DNA of 64,000 nt from Chitinophagaceae bacterium. Its GTDB lineage: Bacteria; Bacteroidota; Bacteroidia; Chitinophagales; Chitinophagaceae. Positions 43,320-51,992 of this stretch are shown here, piece by piece; the stretch's first letter is position 1, and every line of letters begins with the position of its first letter. The stretch is from positions 1 to 64,000 of the forward strand of contig CANGOX010000002.1 of the NCBI GenBank assembly GCA_947455605.1. Direction: 5' to 3'. The position numbers and the translations under genes were made by a program. Under the pieces are notes generated by a model. It saw only the letters and a list, made by a program, of their open reading frames with translations, searched no databases and had not been told where the DNA came from.

Positions 43320-43736
43320 ATGAAAAAGGTTGCTGTTTTCTTATTTCTGATTATTTCCCTAGTGGGAAATGTGCAGTCACAAACAATGCATACGATTGAT
43401 TCATTGGCAAAGATTGAACAGTCGTGTTTGGATAAAGGGATCGGAATGATTCATTGTGTTGCAGTTTTCAGGAGGCAAATGGATAGTCTGATTATTCAAT
43501 CTTACCAAAAATTGTATGCAAAAGGAAATGCAGCAGCTAAACTGGCTCTGGAAAAAGATCAAAGGCAGTGGCTTGAAAAACAAAAAAAGAATGATCATCG
43601 AATAGATAGTATCTATGATCAGCCGAGTGTAAAGGCAGAACTGGAAGGATTGGCTACAATAATGACATTCGGCGAAAGGGCGAATTTTGTGAGAAATCGG
43701 GCAAGATATCTCGTAAAAAAGCTGAATAACCGATAG
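43320..43736 (+). CDS. Exported LprI-like protein (DUF1311)
   Basis: A 138-residue protein with a signal peptide (1-21, ending VQSQ). The mature part resembles the lysozyme inhibitor LprI N-terminal family: two cysteines (IEQSCLDKGIGMIHCVAVFRRQMDSL), an aspartate, then QKLYAKGNAAAKLALEKDQRQWLEKQKK, matching the D-x-L-x-x-x-Y ... AQxxW-x-x-x-R layout. The function is unclear. It lies alone between ffh and rpsP. Confidence 0.6.
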   Translation: MKKVAVFLFLIISLVGNVQSQTMHTIDSLAKIEQSCLDKGIGMIHCVAVFRRQMDSLIIQSYQKLYAKGNAAAKLALEKDQRQWLEKQKKNDHRIDSIYDQPSVKAELEGLATIMTFGERANFVRNRARYLVKKLNNR

Positions 43737-43768
43737 GATGACCCCAAGTAATAAATTAAGGGATTAAA

Positions 43769-43803
43769 TAATTCGCTAATCCGTTAATCCGCAATCCGCC
43801 AAT
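43769..43803. repeat. Intergenic ATCCG-family repeat
   Basis: The text ATTCGCTAATCCGTTAATCC, then GCAATCCGCCAATG, is a single-orientation array of the word. It lies 32 bases after the LprI-like stop. Confidence 0.75.
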
Positions 43804-43914
43804 GCTTTTCTGCTGAAAAGCCCTCCAAAAGCACATGTGTGCGACGCGACAGGTGCTAAATAGCGGTCTAAACCCCTGTAAAACAGCATTTCTAACAATT
43901 CCTTTACATACAAA

Positions 43915-43946
43915 CTTGGAAAAACTCATTTTTCCCATTAGTTTTG
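43915..43946 (+). promoter_or_regulatory. Putative promoter of rpsP-rimM
   Basis: CTTG (43915-43918), a 20-base spacer and TAGTTTTG (43939-43946), an exact TAnnTTTG. The leader to rpsP is about 52 bases and contains a weak stem CCCGCT/AGTGGG. Confidence 0.65.
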
Positions 43947-44004
43947 CCCTCCCGCTATTCTTAGTGGGATAAACCAAATTCCTAACGTTAAATTTCTATT
44001 TAAC

Positions 44005-44487
44005 ATGGCAGTAAAAATGCGTTTACAGCGCCACGGAAGCAAAAAACGTCCTTTCTACTTTATAGTAGTGGCCGATGCACGTGCGCCAAGAGATGGTAAG
44101 TTCATCCAGAAGGTTGGAACTTACAACCCGCTTACAGTACCAGCAACTATCCAGTTAGACCGTCAAAAGGCACTGGAGTGGCTGAACAAAGGTGCTCAAC
44201 CCACCGATACTGTACGCCGAATTCTCTCTTTCAAGGGAGTATTGTACCTGAAACACCTGTTAAGAGGTGTCAATCTGGGATTGTTTGACCAGGCCGCAGC
44301 TATGACCAAATTTCAGGCATGGCATGAAGAGCACGAAGCTAACATTACCCGTCGTTCAAGTGAGCACAGAAACACACAAAGAGCTAAGAAAGCCTATGTT
44401 CCCGTTGTTAAAAAAGTGGAACCTAAGCAGGAAGAAGTTGCTCCGGAAAGTGCATCTGATGCAGCAGCAGAACCTGCTGAAGCTTAG
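44005..44487 (+). CDS. rpsP: 30S ribosomal protein S16
   Basis: A 160-residue protein. The core (1-90) is bS16, with [42 protein letters not shown] and the rest of the fold. The last 70 residues are an acidic, Ala/Glu-rich tail ([23 protein letters not shown]) that is absent from most bacterial S16 proteins but common in Bacteroidota. A strong hairpin with a T-tract follows, so some transcription stops before rimM. Confidence 0.95.
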   Translation: MAVKMRLQRHGSKKRPFYFIVVADARAPRDGKFIQKVGTYNPLTVPATIQLDRQKALEWLNKGAQPTDTVRRILSFKGVLYLKHLLRGVNLGLFDQAAAMTKFQAWHEEHEANITRRSSEHRNTQRAKKAYVPVVKKVEPKQEEVAPESASDAAAEPAEA

Positions 44488-44514
44488 TAGAACGGCTGAC
44501 AATATTCTGATTAC

Positions 44515-44545
44515 AAATCCCGAAATGAAAGTTTCGGGATTTTTT
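44515..44545 (+). terminator. Rho-independent terminator after rpsP
   Basis: Arms AAATCCCGAAA (44515-44525) and TTTCGGGATTT (44532-44542) with a six-base loop, ending in a run of T. Confidence 0.85.
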
Positions 44546-44572
44546 ATTAACTCACGAACAGGGAAAAAAAAC

Positions 44573-44626
44573 TGCGTCTTTGCGCCTCTACGTACAAAAT
44601 AATTCTCGCAAAGGCGCAAAGGCGCA
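44573..44626. repeat. Intergenic inverted repeat, GCGCCTTTGCG family
   Basis: TGCGTCTTTGCGCC (44573-44586) pairs with 44613-44626 with one G-U-compatible mismatch. Related copies are at 41691 and 58463. Confidence 0.8.
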
Positions 44627-44658
44627 ATTAAAGCACACTAACTTGTAATTTGCACCCA

Positions 44659-45177
44659 ATGAACGAATACATACACATAGGCCGCATGGTAGCTTCCTTT
44701 GGTTTAAAAGGAGAACTGATCCTCAAACATGCATTGGGTAAGAAAACCATGCTGCAAGGAATAGAAGCCGTTTTTATAGAAATGAACAAAGGTTCCTACC
44801 TGCCTTATTTTGTTGAAAGCTCCAAGGCAAAGGATCATGAAGAAACCTATGTGAAACTGGAAGGTATCGAAACACGCGAATCGGCCAACAGGATCACCAC
44901 TAAGAATGTATGGTTACTTGATACAGACTTTCGTAAGATAGCAGATAAGACCTCACCCATTTCATTATTGGGCTATCAATTGATCAGCGAGGATGACGGC
45001 AATCTTGGTCCGATAGAAGAAGTGATCGAACAACCACACCAGGTTTTATTGCGCATAAGTCTTGATGGTAAAGAAGCCCTGATACCCCTACATTCCGAAA
45101 CCCTTGATGGAATAGATCATAAGAAGAAGGAAGTACATGTAACCCTGCCGGATGGGTTATTGGATATCTATCGATAA
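44659..45177 (+). CDS. rimM: Ribosome maturation factor RimM
   Basis: The start is ATG 44659 (MNEYIHIGRMVASFGLKG), 172 residues, rather than a TTG three codons earlier. The N-terminal RimM domain has IGRMVASFGLKGELILKH, and the C-terminal PRC-barrel has LLGYQLISEDDGNLGPIEEVIEQPHQVLLRI and LIPLHSETLDGID. RimM binds S19 and helps 30S head assembly. It is co-directional with rpsP, separated by a terminator and a repeat, and with a thioesterase-type gene 12 bases downstream. Confidence 0.94.
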   Translation: MNEYIHIGRMVASFGLKGELILKHALGKKTMLQGIEAVFIEMNKGSYLPYFVESSKAKDHEETYVKLEGIETRESANRITTKNVWLLDTDFRKIADKTSPISLLGYQLISEDDGNLGPIEEVIEQPHQVLLRISLDGKEALIPLHSETLDGIDHKKKEVHVTLPDGLLDIYR

Positions 45178-45189
45178 ACTCACTACTGC

Positions 45190-45591
45190 ATGCCCATCTC
45201 AGATAAAATATTTGAATACATTGTAAAAGTTGTGCCAGCGCATATCGATGAATTGCATCACGTGAATAATGTAGTGTATGTACAATTCATGCAGGAAGTG
45301 GCAGATAAACACTGGAAGCATTTTGTTCCCAAAGAATTGAATGATGGGGTGATATGGGTGGTGAGAAGACATGAGATCGATTATTTAAATCCCGCTTTAT
45401 TGGGCGATGAATTATTAATCCGCACCTGGACTGGCGAACATTCTACCGTAACCTGGGACAGGCATTATGAGATCATCCGTATTTCCGATCAGAAAAAGAT
45501 CATTACGGCGAAAAGTGTTTGGGTGTTACTAGATAAACATACAGGCCGGCCAAAACGGATTGACGAAACTGTGTTGGATATCTTTCATTAG
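45190..45591 (+). CDS. Hotdog-fold acyl-CoA thioesterase
   Basis: A 133-residue single-domain protein of the 4-hydroxybenzoyl-CoA thioesterase group (VPAHIDELHHVNNVVYVQFMQEVADKHW). In this family, D in HIDELHHVNN (about residue 20) is the catalytic position. The acyl-CoA substrate is unknown. It starts 12 bases after rimM and is probably co-transcribed. Confidence 0.85.
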   Translation: MPISDKIFEYIVKVVPAHIDELHHVNNVVYVQFMQEVADKHWKHFVPKELNDGVIWVVRRHEIDYLNPALLGDELLIRTWTGEHSTVTWDRHYEIIRISDQKKIITAKSVWVLLDKHTGRPKRIDETVLDIFH

Positions 45592-45629
45592 CGAATTGAT
45601 ACACACTATTGTATAGATCTCCCGTTTTA

Positions 45630-45654
45630 TTAATCCGCTAATCCGCAATCCGCT
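45630..45654. repeat. Intergenic ATCCG-family repeat
   Basis: A short array of TTAATCCGCTAATCCGC and AATCCGC between the thioesterase gene and dinB. Confidence 0.75.
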
Positions 45655-45678
45655 TAACTTTTCTAACTTTCCAAACGG

Positions 45679-46842
45679 ATGAACGGCCCGCAACGCTATA
45701 TTGCCCATTTTGATCTCGACTCATTCTTTGTGAGTGTGGAGATGCTGCACGATCCCTCCCTTCGCGGCAAAGCAGTGATCGTGGGAGGGTCAAAAGACAG
45801 GGGAGTAGTAACCACCTGTAGTTATGAAGCAAGAAAGTTTGGCGTACACAGTGCGATGCCGATGAAAAAGGCAATGCAGTTATGCCCCCATGCCATTCTG
45901 GTTCGTGGCACACGAGGGGAATATAGTCGGTATTCACGCTGGGTAACTGATATCATTGCTGCCAAAGCCCCTTTGTTTGAAAAAGCATCTATTGATGAAT
46001 TCTATATAGACCTTACAGGGATGGATAAATTCTTTGACCCCTACCAGTGGACCATCGATCTGCGGACTGAGATCATTGAGAAAACACAGTTGCCCATCTC
46101 TTTTGGATTGGCCACAAATAAGATGGTAGCTAAAATTGCCACGGATGAAGCAAAACCCAACGGCTATCTCTTTGTTCAGCCGGGTATGGAAAAAGAATTT
46201 CTCGCACCCCTGGCTGTTAATAAATTTTCCGGTGTAGGAGAACATTTGTATCAGACCTTAAAAGCCATGGGTATTCATACGATCCGTGACCTGAGCCAAA
46301 CACCGGTAGAGCTGCTTGAAAAAAAACTCGGTAAATCAGGGGCCGATCTCTGGCAAAAATCTCAGGGTCTGCATTTTGGAGAAGTGCATGCCTACCATGA
46401 AGCCAAATCGATCTCAACCGAAAATACATTTGAAGAGAATAAATCCGACACTGAATTCTTGTTAAGTGAGCTGGTGAGAATGACAGAAAAGATAGCGTAT
46501 GAATTGCGTCAGGATCAGAAATTGACAGGTTGTATTGCGGTAAAGATCCGGTACCCCGATTTTGAGACCACCTCCAGACAGACTACCCTTGATTATACCC
46601 TTCGTGATGATGAACTGATTCCTGTAGCCATCGACCTGTTCCACAAACTTTACCGAAAGGGTCAACCGGTAAGGTTACTGGGTGTAAGGTTAAGTGAACT
46701 CACCAATCATCCGGTACAGGCCAGCTTGTTTGAAGATGCCGAAAAAAAGAATAACCTGTACAAGGCAATTGATGAGGTAAAGAATAAATATGGAAAAGCT
46801 TCATTGGCTAAGGCGAGAACAATAAAAAAGATCAAAGAATGA
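45679..46842 (+). CDS. dinB: DNA polymerase IV
   Basis: A 387-residue Y-family polymerase. Catalytic carboxylates are D12 in HFDLDSFF and the SIDEFYID pair. VVTTCSYEARKFGVHSAMPMKKAMQLCP lines the active site, with a thumb HhH segment (NKFSGVGEHLYQTLKAMGIHTIRDL). The C-terminal little-finger domain ends QASLFEDAEKKNNLYKAIDEVKNKYG. QASLF is the beta-clamp-binding peptide. It performs error-prone lesion bypass. It overlaps the next gene by four bases (ATGA). Confidence 0.96.
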   Translation: MNGPQRYIAHFDLDSFFVSVEMLHDPSLRGKAVIVGGSKDRGVVTTCSYEARKFGVHSAMPMKKAMQLCPHAILVRGTRGEYSRYSRWVTDIIAAKAPLFEKASIDEFYIDLTGMDKFFDPYQWTIDLRTEIIEKTQLPISFGLATNKMVAKIATDEAKPNGYLFVQPGMEKEFLAPLAVNKFSGVGEHLYQTLKAMGIHTIRDLSQTPVELLEKKLGKSGADLWQKSQGLHFGEVHAYHEAKSISTENTFEENKSDTEFLLSELVRMTEKIAYELRQDQKLTGCIAVKIRYPDFETTSRQTTLDYTLRDDELIPVAIDLFHKLYRKGQPVRLLGVRLSELTNHPVQASLFEDAEKKNNLYKAIDEVKNKYGKASLAKARTIKKIKE

Positions 46843-47081
46843 AGATCATTCGTACCATGATTATCCTTTTGGTTTCACTCCTGGCTGGGTTGATTACGTT
46901 TTTACTGGGTTGTTATGTTTTTGTAAGCGTGCCAGAGGAAATAAATGGGCCCGATGCTTCCTTCGATGGGTTGGCAGGACTCATACCTGCAGCTATACTG
47001 GGTATGATGGCTATTATCTGGGTATTCATTATTGAGGAACGAAAGCGGCTCAATCTCTGGACGCATGAATCAAATGAATAA
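46839..47081 (+). CDS. Small two-helix membrane protein
   Basis: An 80-residue protein with two predicted transmembrane helices (about 7-30 and 47-66) and a charged C-terminus (EERKRLNLWTHESNE). The function is unknown. Its ATG overlaps the dinB stop by four bases, so it is translationally coupled to polymerase IV, which is an unusual pairing. Confidence 0.7.
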   Translation: MKIIRTMIILLVSLLAGLITFLLGCYVFVSVPEEINGPDASFDGLAGLIPAAILGMMAIIWVFIIEERKRLNLWTHESNE

Positions 47082-47142
47082 CGTTATCTATTACGAGATC
47101 GGAAAAATAAAAAATTAGTCTACTAATTTAATAGGAAACACT

Positions 47143-47150
47143 TATTTTTG
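47143..47150 (+). promoter_or_regulatory. Putative -7 box of the peroxiredoxin gene
   Basis: TATTTTTG is an exact TAnnTTTG, 19 bases upstream of the ATG. No good -33 element is visible at the right distance. Confidence 0.45.
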
Positions 47151-47169
47151 ACCCTCAAAACCAAAATCT

Positions 47170-47805
47170 ATGAGTTTACGTTTAGGGGATATCGCTCCCA
47201 ACTTTAAAGCCCACACTTCTGCTGGCGACATTGATTTTTATGAATATTTAGGTACCGGCTGGGGTGTATTGTTCTCCCATCCGGCTGATTATACGCCTGT
47301 TTGTACCACGGAATTAGGTAAAACCGCTGCTCTGCAGGGAGAGTTTGCCAAAAGAAATGTAAAAGTACTGGCATTAAGTGTTGATAGTCTGGAAAAACAC
47401 AAAGGCTGGATCGGAGATATCAATGAAACACAGCATGTAACGGTTAATTTCCCCATCATTGCTGATGAAGATAAAAGTATCGCGCATGCATATGGTATGA
47501 TCCATCCCAATGCATCTGAAACCTTTACCGTACGTTCTTTGTTCATCATCGGTCCGGATAAGAAAGTGAAATTGATGATCACCTACCCGGCTTCTACCGG
47601 CCGCAATTTTGTGGAAGTATTGCGTGTGATTGATTCTTTACAACTCACTTCTGGTTACAGTGTGGCTACACCTGCCGACTGGAAAGAAGGAGAAGATGTA
47701 ATTGTGGTACCGGCAGTAAGCACGGAAGATGCCATCAAAAAATTCCCTAAAGGTGTGAATGTTGTAAAACCATATCTGCGTTATACACCACAGCCTAATA
47801 AATAA
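47170..47805 (+). CDS. 1-Cys peroxiredoxin (Prx6 family)
   Basis: A 211-residue protein with the peroxidatic motif SHPADYTPVCTTE (C45), the only cysteine in the protein, which makes it a 1-Cys enzyme of the Prx6 type. The C-terminal extension (YSVATPADWKEGEDVIVVPAVSTEDAIKKFPKGVN) is typical of Prx6. It reduces peroxides and needs an external thiol; bacillithiol from BshA is a possible partner. A terminator follows the gene. Confidence 0.93.
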   Translation: MSLRLGDIAPNFKAHTSAGDIDFYEYLGTGWGVLFSHPADYTPVCTTELGKTAALQGEFAKRNVKVLALSVDSLEKHKGWIGDINETQHVTVNFPIIADEDKSIAHAYGMIHPNASETFTVRSLFIIGPDKKVKLMITYPASTGRNFVEVLRVIDSLQLTSGYSVATPADWKEGEDVIVVPAVSTEDAIKKFPKGVNVVKPYLRYTPQPNK

Positions 47806-47846
47806 TTCAAAGCAGGCAATCGTTTTATTTTTTTGTACTTGTTCCG

Positions 47847-47873
47847 GCCCCGATATCTATCGGGGCTTTTTAT
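47847..47873 (+). terminator. Rho-independent terminator of the peroxiredoxin gene
   Basis: Arms GCCCCGATA (47847-47855) and TATCGGGGC (47858-47866) with a two-base loop, followed by a T-run. Confidence 0.88.
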
Positions 47874-47920
47874 TTTACGGGTTTTGAATGTTCTTATTAT
47901 CTTACCGTAAAATAAACTGT

Positions 47921-49198
47921 ATGAAAAAGCTATTTCTCTTTCTGCTGGCTGCGTTTTTGTTACATGTTGGGTTTGCACAGCGAACCATTCTTCATTGTGG
48001 TCAGTTGATTGATGTAAAGAACCTGCAGGTATTAAAAGAAATGTCTGTGATCATCGACGGAACTAAGATCACAGATGTTCAGAAAGGATACACGGCTGCC
48101 GCTGCCGGTGATAAGATCATTGATCTGAAGAATAAGACAGTAATGCCCGGTCTGATAGATATGCATGTACATATGGAAAGTGAGACCAACCCTAATAATT
48201 ATCTTAACGGATTTACCTGGAATCCATCCGACTATGCATTTCAATCCATCGTTTTTGCAGAACGTACATTGATGGCGGGTTTTACAACGGTACGTGACCT
48301 GGGTGGTACTGGTGCGAATATTTCCTTACGCAATGCCATTAACAAAGATTGGGTAAAAGGGCCTCGTATTTATACAGCCGGGAAATCCATTGCCACCACG
48401 GGTGGCCATGCCGATCCTACTAACAATTACCGCAAAGACCTGATGGGCGATCCCGGACCAAGAGAAGGTGTGGTGAATGGGGTGGATGATTGTGCCAAAG
48501 CCGTTCGCCAGCGTTACAAAGAAGGTTCTGACCTGATCAAAATAACGGCAACCGGTGGAGTTTTAAGTATGGCCAAAGATGGCAGTGGCGCACAGTTTAC
48601 GGAGGCCGAAGTAAAAGCCATCGTAGCTACTGCTAAAGATTATGGGTTTAAAGTGGCTGCCCATGCACATGGCGCTGAAGGAATGAAACGCGCTGTATTG
48701 GGTGGCGTGAGTTCAATTGAACACGGAACGTATATGAGTGAGGAAGTGATGGAACTGATGAAAGAAAGAGGTACTTATCTGGTACCCACCATCATTGCAG
48801 GAAAATCTTCTGCAGACTCTGCCAAGAAACCCGGCTATTATCCGGAGATCGTTCGGGCGAAAGCCTTGGTAGTTGGCAATTTTATACAAGCCACTTTCGC
48901 TAAAGCCTATAAAGCCGGTGTGAAAATTGCTTTTGGTACAGATGCCGGTGTGTATGCACATGGTAAGAACTGGATGGAATTTGTTTACATGACAGAAGCC
49001 GGAATGCCTATACTGGAAGCCATCCGCGCCGCTACATTAAGTGCTTCGGATCTGTTGGGTGATGACCGATTAGGAATGATTGCAAAAGATAAATTAGCAG
49101 ATATTGTTGCCGTTGATGGCGATCCTACCAAAGATGTGAACAGTATGGGCAAGGTGAAATTTGTGATGAAGAACGGGGTGGTGTATAAAAATGAGTAA
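47921..49198 (+). CDS. Exported amidohydrolase (imidazolonepropionase/prolidase-like)
   Basis: Start at ATG 47921 (MKKLFLFLLA), 425 residues, with a signal peptide ending GFAQ. The amidohydrolase metal motifs are MPGLIDMHVHME, a carboxylated-lysine candidate in SDLIKITATGG, histidines in AAHAHGAEGM and IEHGTY, and the aspartate in FGTDAGVYAHG. The subgroup includes Xaa-Pro dipeptidase-like and organophosphate-acting enzymes from soil bacteria, and it is exported. The true substrate cannot be stated. Confidence 0.88.
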   Translation: MKKLFLFLLAAFLLHVGFAQRTILHCGQLIDVKNLQVLKEMSVIIDGTKITDVQKGYTAAAAGDKIIDLKNKTVMPGLIDMHVHMESETNPNNYLNGFTWNPSDYAFQSIVFAERTLMAGFTTVRDLGGTGANISLRNAINKDWVKGPRIYTAGKSIATTGGHADPTNNYRKDLMGDPGPREGVVNGVDDCAKAVRQRYKEGSDLIKITATGGVLSMAKDGSGAQFTEAEVKAIVATAKDYGFKVAAHAHGAEGMKRAVLGGVSSIEHGTYMSEEVMELMKERGTYLVPTIIAGKSSADSAKKPGYYPEIVRAKALVVGNFIQATFAKAYKAGVKIAFGTDAGVYAHGKNWMEFVYMTEAGMPILEAIRAATLSASDLLGDDRLGMIAKDKLADIVAVDGDPTKDVNSMGKVKFVMKNGVVYKNE

Positions 49199-49218
49199 GT
49201 GACAGTAGTAAACTGCAT

Positions 49219-50640
49219 TTATTTCAATTGGCCCGCTGCCCATTCTGAAGCATATCTGGCTTTCTGATACTTGATGGTCAGTTCTACCTGTTTCTGCAAA
49301 GACTCTGCCAGCTTTATTTCCCGGCTGTTTACCAGGAATAATGAACTTTCTCCTTGTGAAAATTTCAATTCTTCGTTCCGTAGAAGTATTGCATAATTCT
49401 GGTATAGGTTGCGGGTGGTGATAAGCTGGTTGGCCAATTGCCTGCATTCATTACTGTATGCCGTTATTTTATTATTCGTTTCCTGCCTTTTCAACATCAT
49501 TGCCAACTCGGTCTCTTTTAATTTCAGTTTAGCTTTTTGGTAAAGCCCTCTTTCCTGCCTCAGAAATAAAGGAAGTTTCAGGGCCAGTCCCCATTTATAA
49601 TTATTCTCTATATAAACAGGATCAATACTTTTCAGCAGATCATATTCTTTATACAGCAGATTTGTTTTTACAGAGAAATAGGGTAACAGGTTTTGCGACT
49701 TTAATCTTTTATCTAATTCAAGGGCTTTCAATTTGTAGGAATAGGTTAGCAATAATGGATTGTTTTCAGATGACCGTTCTATGAGCTCTTCATGAGAAAG
49801 CCGTTCTGTTAAGGATATGGTATTCAAGGTGTCTGGTCTGTATTCTTCAGAAAGTTGGCGGGGAATATTTCCCTCCTGCCACAGGAAATTGGATAGTTCC
49901 CAATAGGCATTCGTTAATTTTATCTGGGCCTCAGTAAAGCTTTGCTGATAATTCTGTAATTGAGTAAACGCTTCAACGGTATCCATTACTGATCGGTCGC
50001 CATTTTGAAAGGAAACCCTTACCAGCCGTAATCTTTTTTCTGCCACTTCCACAAATCCCGCATAAATTCTCAAGAGTTCATAATTGCCGGCCCATTGCCA
50101 ATAACTGGTATAGGCTTCAAACAAAAGCGTATTCAGCATCTGCAAACGTTCCTGTTCACTCTGCTCTTTGTAGATCCTTGCCTGCCGTAAGAAGGTTCGG
50201 CGTTTATCTGTAACCAATCCTCTTGCAAGTGGTAATTCAATTCCCAGATAACTGCTTTTACCTTTTGAGGCTTCAGATGACAATAGATCACCTCCGTTAT
50301 TTTCAAGACCTGTTTTCAGATCCCCTACGGGTAAAGGAATGATAAGCTCAGGGTTTGTATAGTTGTAATAATTTTTCCCGTCAAAAGTTTTTCTTGAAGC
50401 ATCTATATCCAATACCGGATCAAAGCTTCCTTTGGCTGAAAGCAGCTCAGCCTCCGCCATGCTCACCAATATTCCTGCCTGTTTGGCAATGGGATGAAAT
50501 TGTTTTACCTGATCGATAAAATCCCTTACACCAAAAATTATTTTATCATTCTTTTGGGCATAGCTGTTATTCATACCAAATACTGATATGATCAAGATCC
50601 AATAAGCCGTTCTTTTCAAAAACAGATAGTGCTCCGTCAT
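49219..50640 (-). CDS. TolC family outer membrane protein
   Basis: A 473-residue protein with a signal peptide ending SYAQ and two TolC repeats of long coiled helices (about 145-215 and 370-440, e.g. LKETELAMMLKRQETNNKITAYSNECRQLANQLITT). It would be the outer membrane tunnel of the export system encoded just upstream. Its start overlaps the membrane-fusion gene by four bases. Confidence 0.9.
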   Translation of the reverse strand: MTEHYLFLKRTAYWILIISVFGMNNSYAQKNDKIIFGVRDFIDQVKQFHPIAKQAGILVSMAEAELLSAKGSFDPVLDIDASRKTFDGKNYYNYTNPELIIPLPVGDLKTGLENNGGDLLSSEASKGKSSYLGIELPLARGLVTDKRRTFLRQARIYKEQSEQERLQMLNTLLFEAYTSYWQWAGNYELLRIYAGFVEVAEKRLRLVRVSFQNGDRSVMDTVEAFTQLQNYQQSFTEAQIKLTNAYWELSNFLWQEGNIPRQLSEEYRPDTLNTISLTERLSHEELIERSSENNPLLLTYSYKLKALELDKRLKSQNLLPYFSVKTNLLYKEYDLLKSIDPVYIENNYKWGLALKLPLFLRQERGLYQKAKLKLKETELAMMLKRQETNNKITAYSNECRQLANQLITTRNLYQNYAILLRNEELKFSQGESSLFLVNSREIKLAESLQKQVELTIKYQKARYASEWAAGQLK

Positions 50641-51989
50641 TTTCCCTCTTTGTTTTTTGTTTCAGTTTTACCCGTATAGTAATCCGGAGGAAATCCATTG
50701 ATATTTCTCCATAACTCATAATACACAGGCACATCTTTCAGTAAGGCAATCCCGTTGGCGCCGCTGCCTAACCGTAATTGAGATGGCCATTTTCTTTCAT
50801 TCGGATCTTCGGTTACCAAAATGCGGAATTTCCCATTCGTACCTGCTGCAGATTCTATGGCCACTACTTTACCAGCAAATGTTCCATAACTGTTTTGCGG
50901 CCATCCGCTGAATATGATAGCTGGAAAGCCGTCAAATACAAAACGTACTTTCTGCCCTTTATTAACGAGTGGAAGGTCAACCGGGTCAACAAACATTTCT
51001 ACGGCATATTGCATATTATCCGGTACAATTTCTACAGCCATTTCACCTTCTTTCAACATTTCACCGATACCTGCTTTTCTTGCCCTCACAACCTGGCCAC
51101 TTTGTGGAGCCCTGATATAATAAAGCTGGTTCCGGGCATCATAGTTGGCCAGTGTGTTCTGTAATTTGGCAACATCTGCTTCGGTAGATGCTGCAGCAGA
51201 CATAGAACCCAGTTTTTCGCCCTCTGCCTTGGCAATTTTATCACGGTAATCCTGAACGGCACTGCTCTTTTCAATTTGAAGGCTGGTGAGTTCCTGTCTG
51301 GATTGCCTGTATTTATTTTCCGTTCCTGTTCTTTTGGCCAAACCATTTTGAAAATTCACTTTTCGTTTTTCAAATTCGGAAAGTGAAATTGCACCACTGT
51401 CGAGCATGATCTTTGCAGCATCTATCTGTCTTTTATAAATCAACAATTCATTATTGACGGCAATCAGGTCCATGCTGTCACTGATGATCTTTAAATATTG
51501 CTGCTGTATTTTATTTTCAACTAATGACAGTTTCAGTTTTTGAGCTTCGGTTAGTGCCAGGATCTGGGTATCACCGGTAACAGTTTTGTCGAGATAACTC
51601 TGTTTACTTTGCGCTTTGGCAGTTAACTGCTCTTTTGTTCGTTGTACCAGTTGCGGATCGAAATAATCTACTTTTACTTCCCCCAGCTGCAGAAGGGTAT
51701 CCCCTTCTTTTACCAGGTCACCTTCCTTTACATACCATTTGAGAATACGTCCGGCAATAATGGTGTTTACTTCCTGTGGCCTTTGTTCCTGCCGTAAGGC
51801 GGTAACCATTCCTTTGGCGCGGATATTCTGTGTCCAGGGTAAAAAAAGGATCAATATCAGGAAAGCAATGATTCCCAACAGCCATTTCTGTACATTGCTT
51901 TTTCTGCTGATGCGGTATACTTTCCGGAAAGATTGGAATATCTCTTTTTTTGATTCCGATTCAATATCTGTATGAATATAACTGGCCAT
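50637..51989 (-). CDS. HlyD family membrane-fusion protein
   Basis: A 450-residue protein: a cytoplasmic N-terminus, one membrane helix (about 37-55), a biotinyl-lipoyl-like domain split around it (AGRILKWYVKEGDLVKEGDTLLQLG and YIRAPQSGQVVRARKAGIGEMLKEGE), and a helical hairpin (about 130-270). It is the periplasmic adaptor linking the ABC protein to the TolC tunnel. It overlaps tolC downstream and follows the ABC gene by three bases. Confidence 0.9.
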   Translation of the reverse strand: MASYIHTDIESESKKEIFQSFRKVYRISRKSNVQKWLLGIIAFLILILFLPWTQNIRAKGMVTALRQEQRPQEVNTIIAGRILKWYVKEGDLVKEGDTLLQLGEVKVDYFDPQLVQRTKEQLTAKAQSKQSYLDKTVTGDTQILALTEAQKLKLSLVENKIQQQYLKIISDSMDLIAVNNELLIYKRQIDAAKIMLDSGAISLSEFEKRKVNFQNGLAKRTGTENKYRQSRQELTSLQIEKSSAVQDYRDKIAKAEGEKLGSMSAAASTEADVAKLQNTLANYDARNQLYYIRAPQSGQVVRARKAGIGEMLKEGEMAVEIVPDNMQYAVEMFVDPVDLPLVNKGQKVRFVFDGFPAIIFSGWPQNSYGTFAGKVVAIESAAGTNGKFRILVTEDPNERKWPSQLRLGSGANGIALLKDVPVYYELWRNINGFPPDYYTGKTETKNKEGK

Positions 51990-51992
51990 AAA

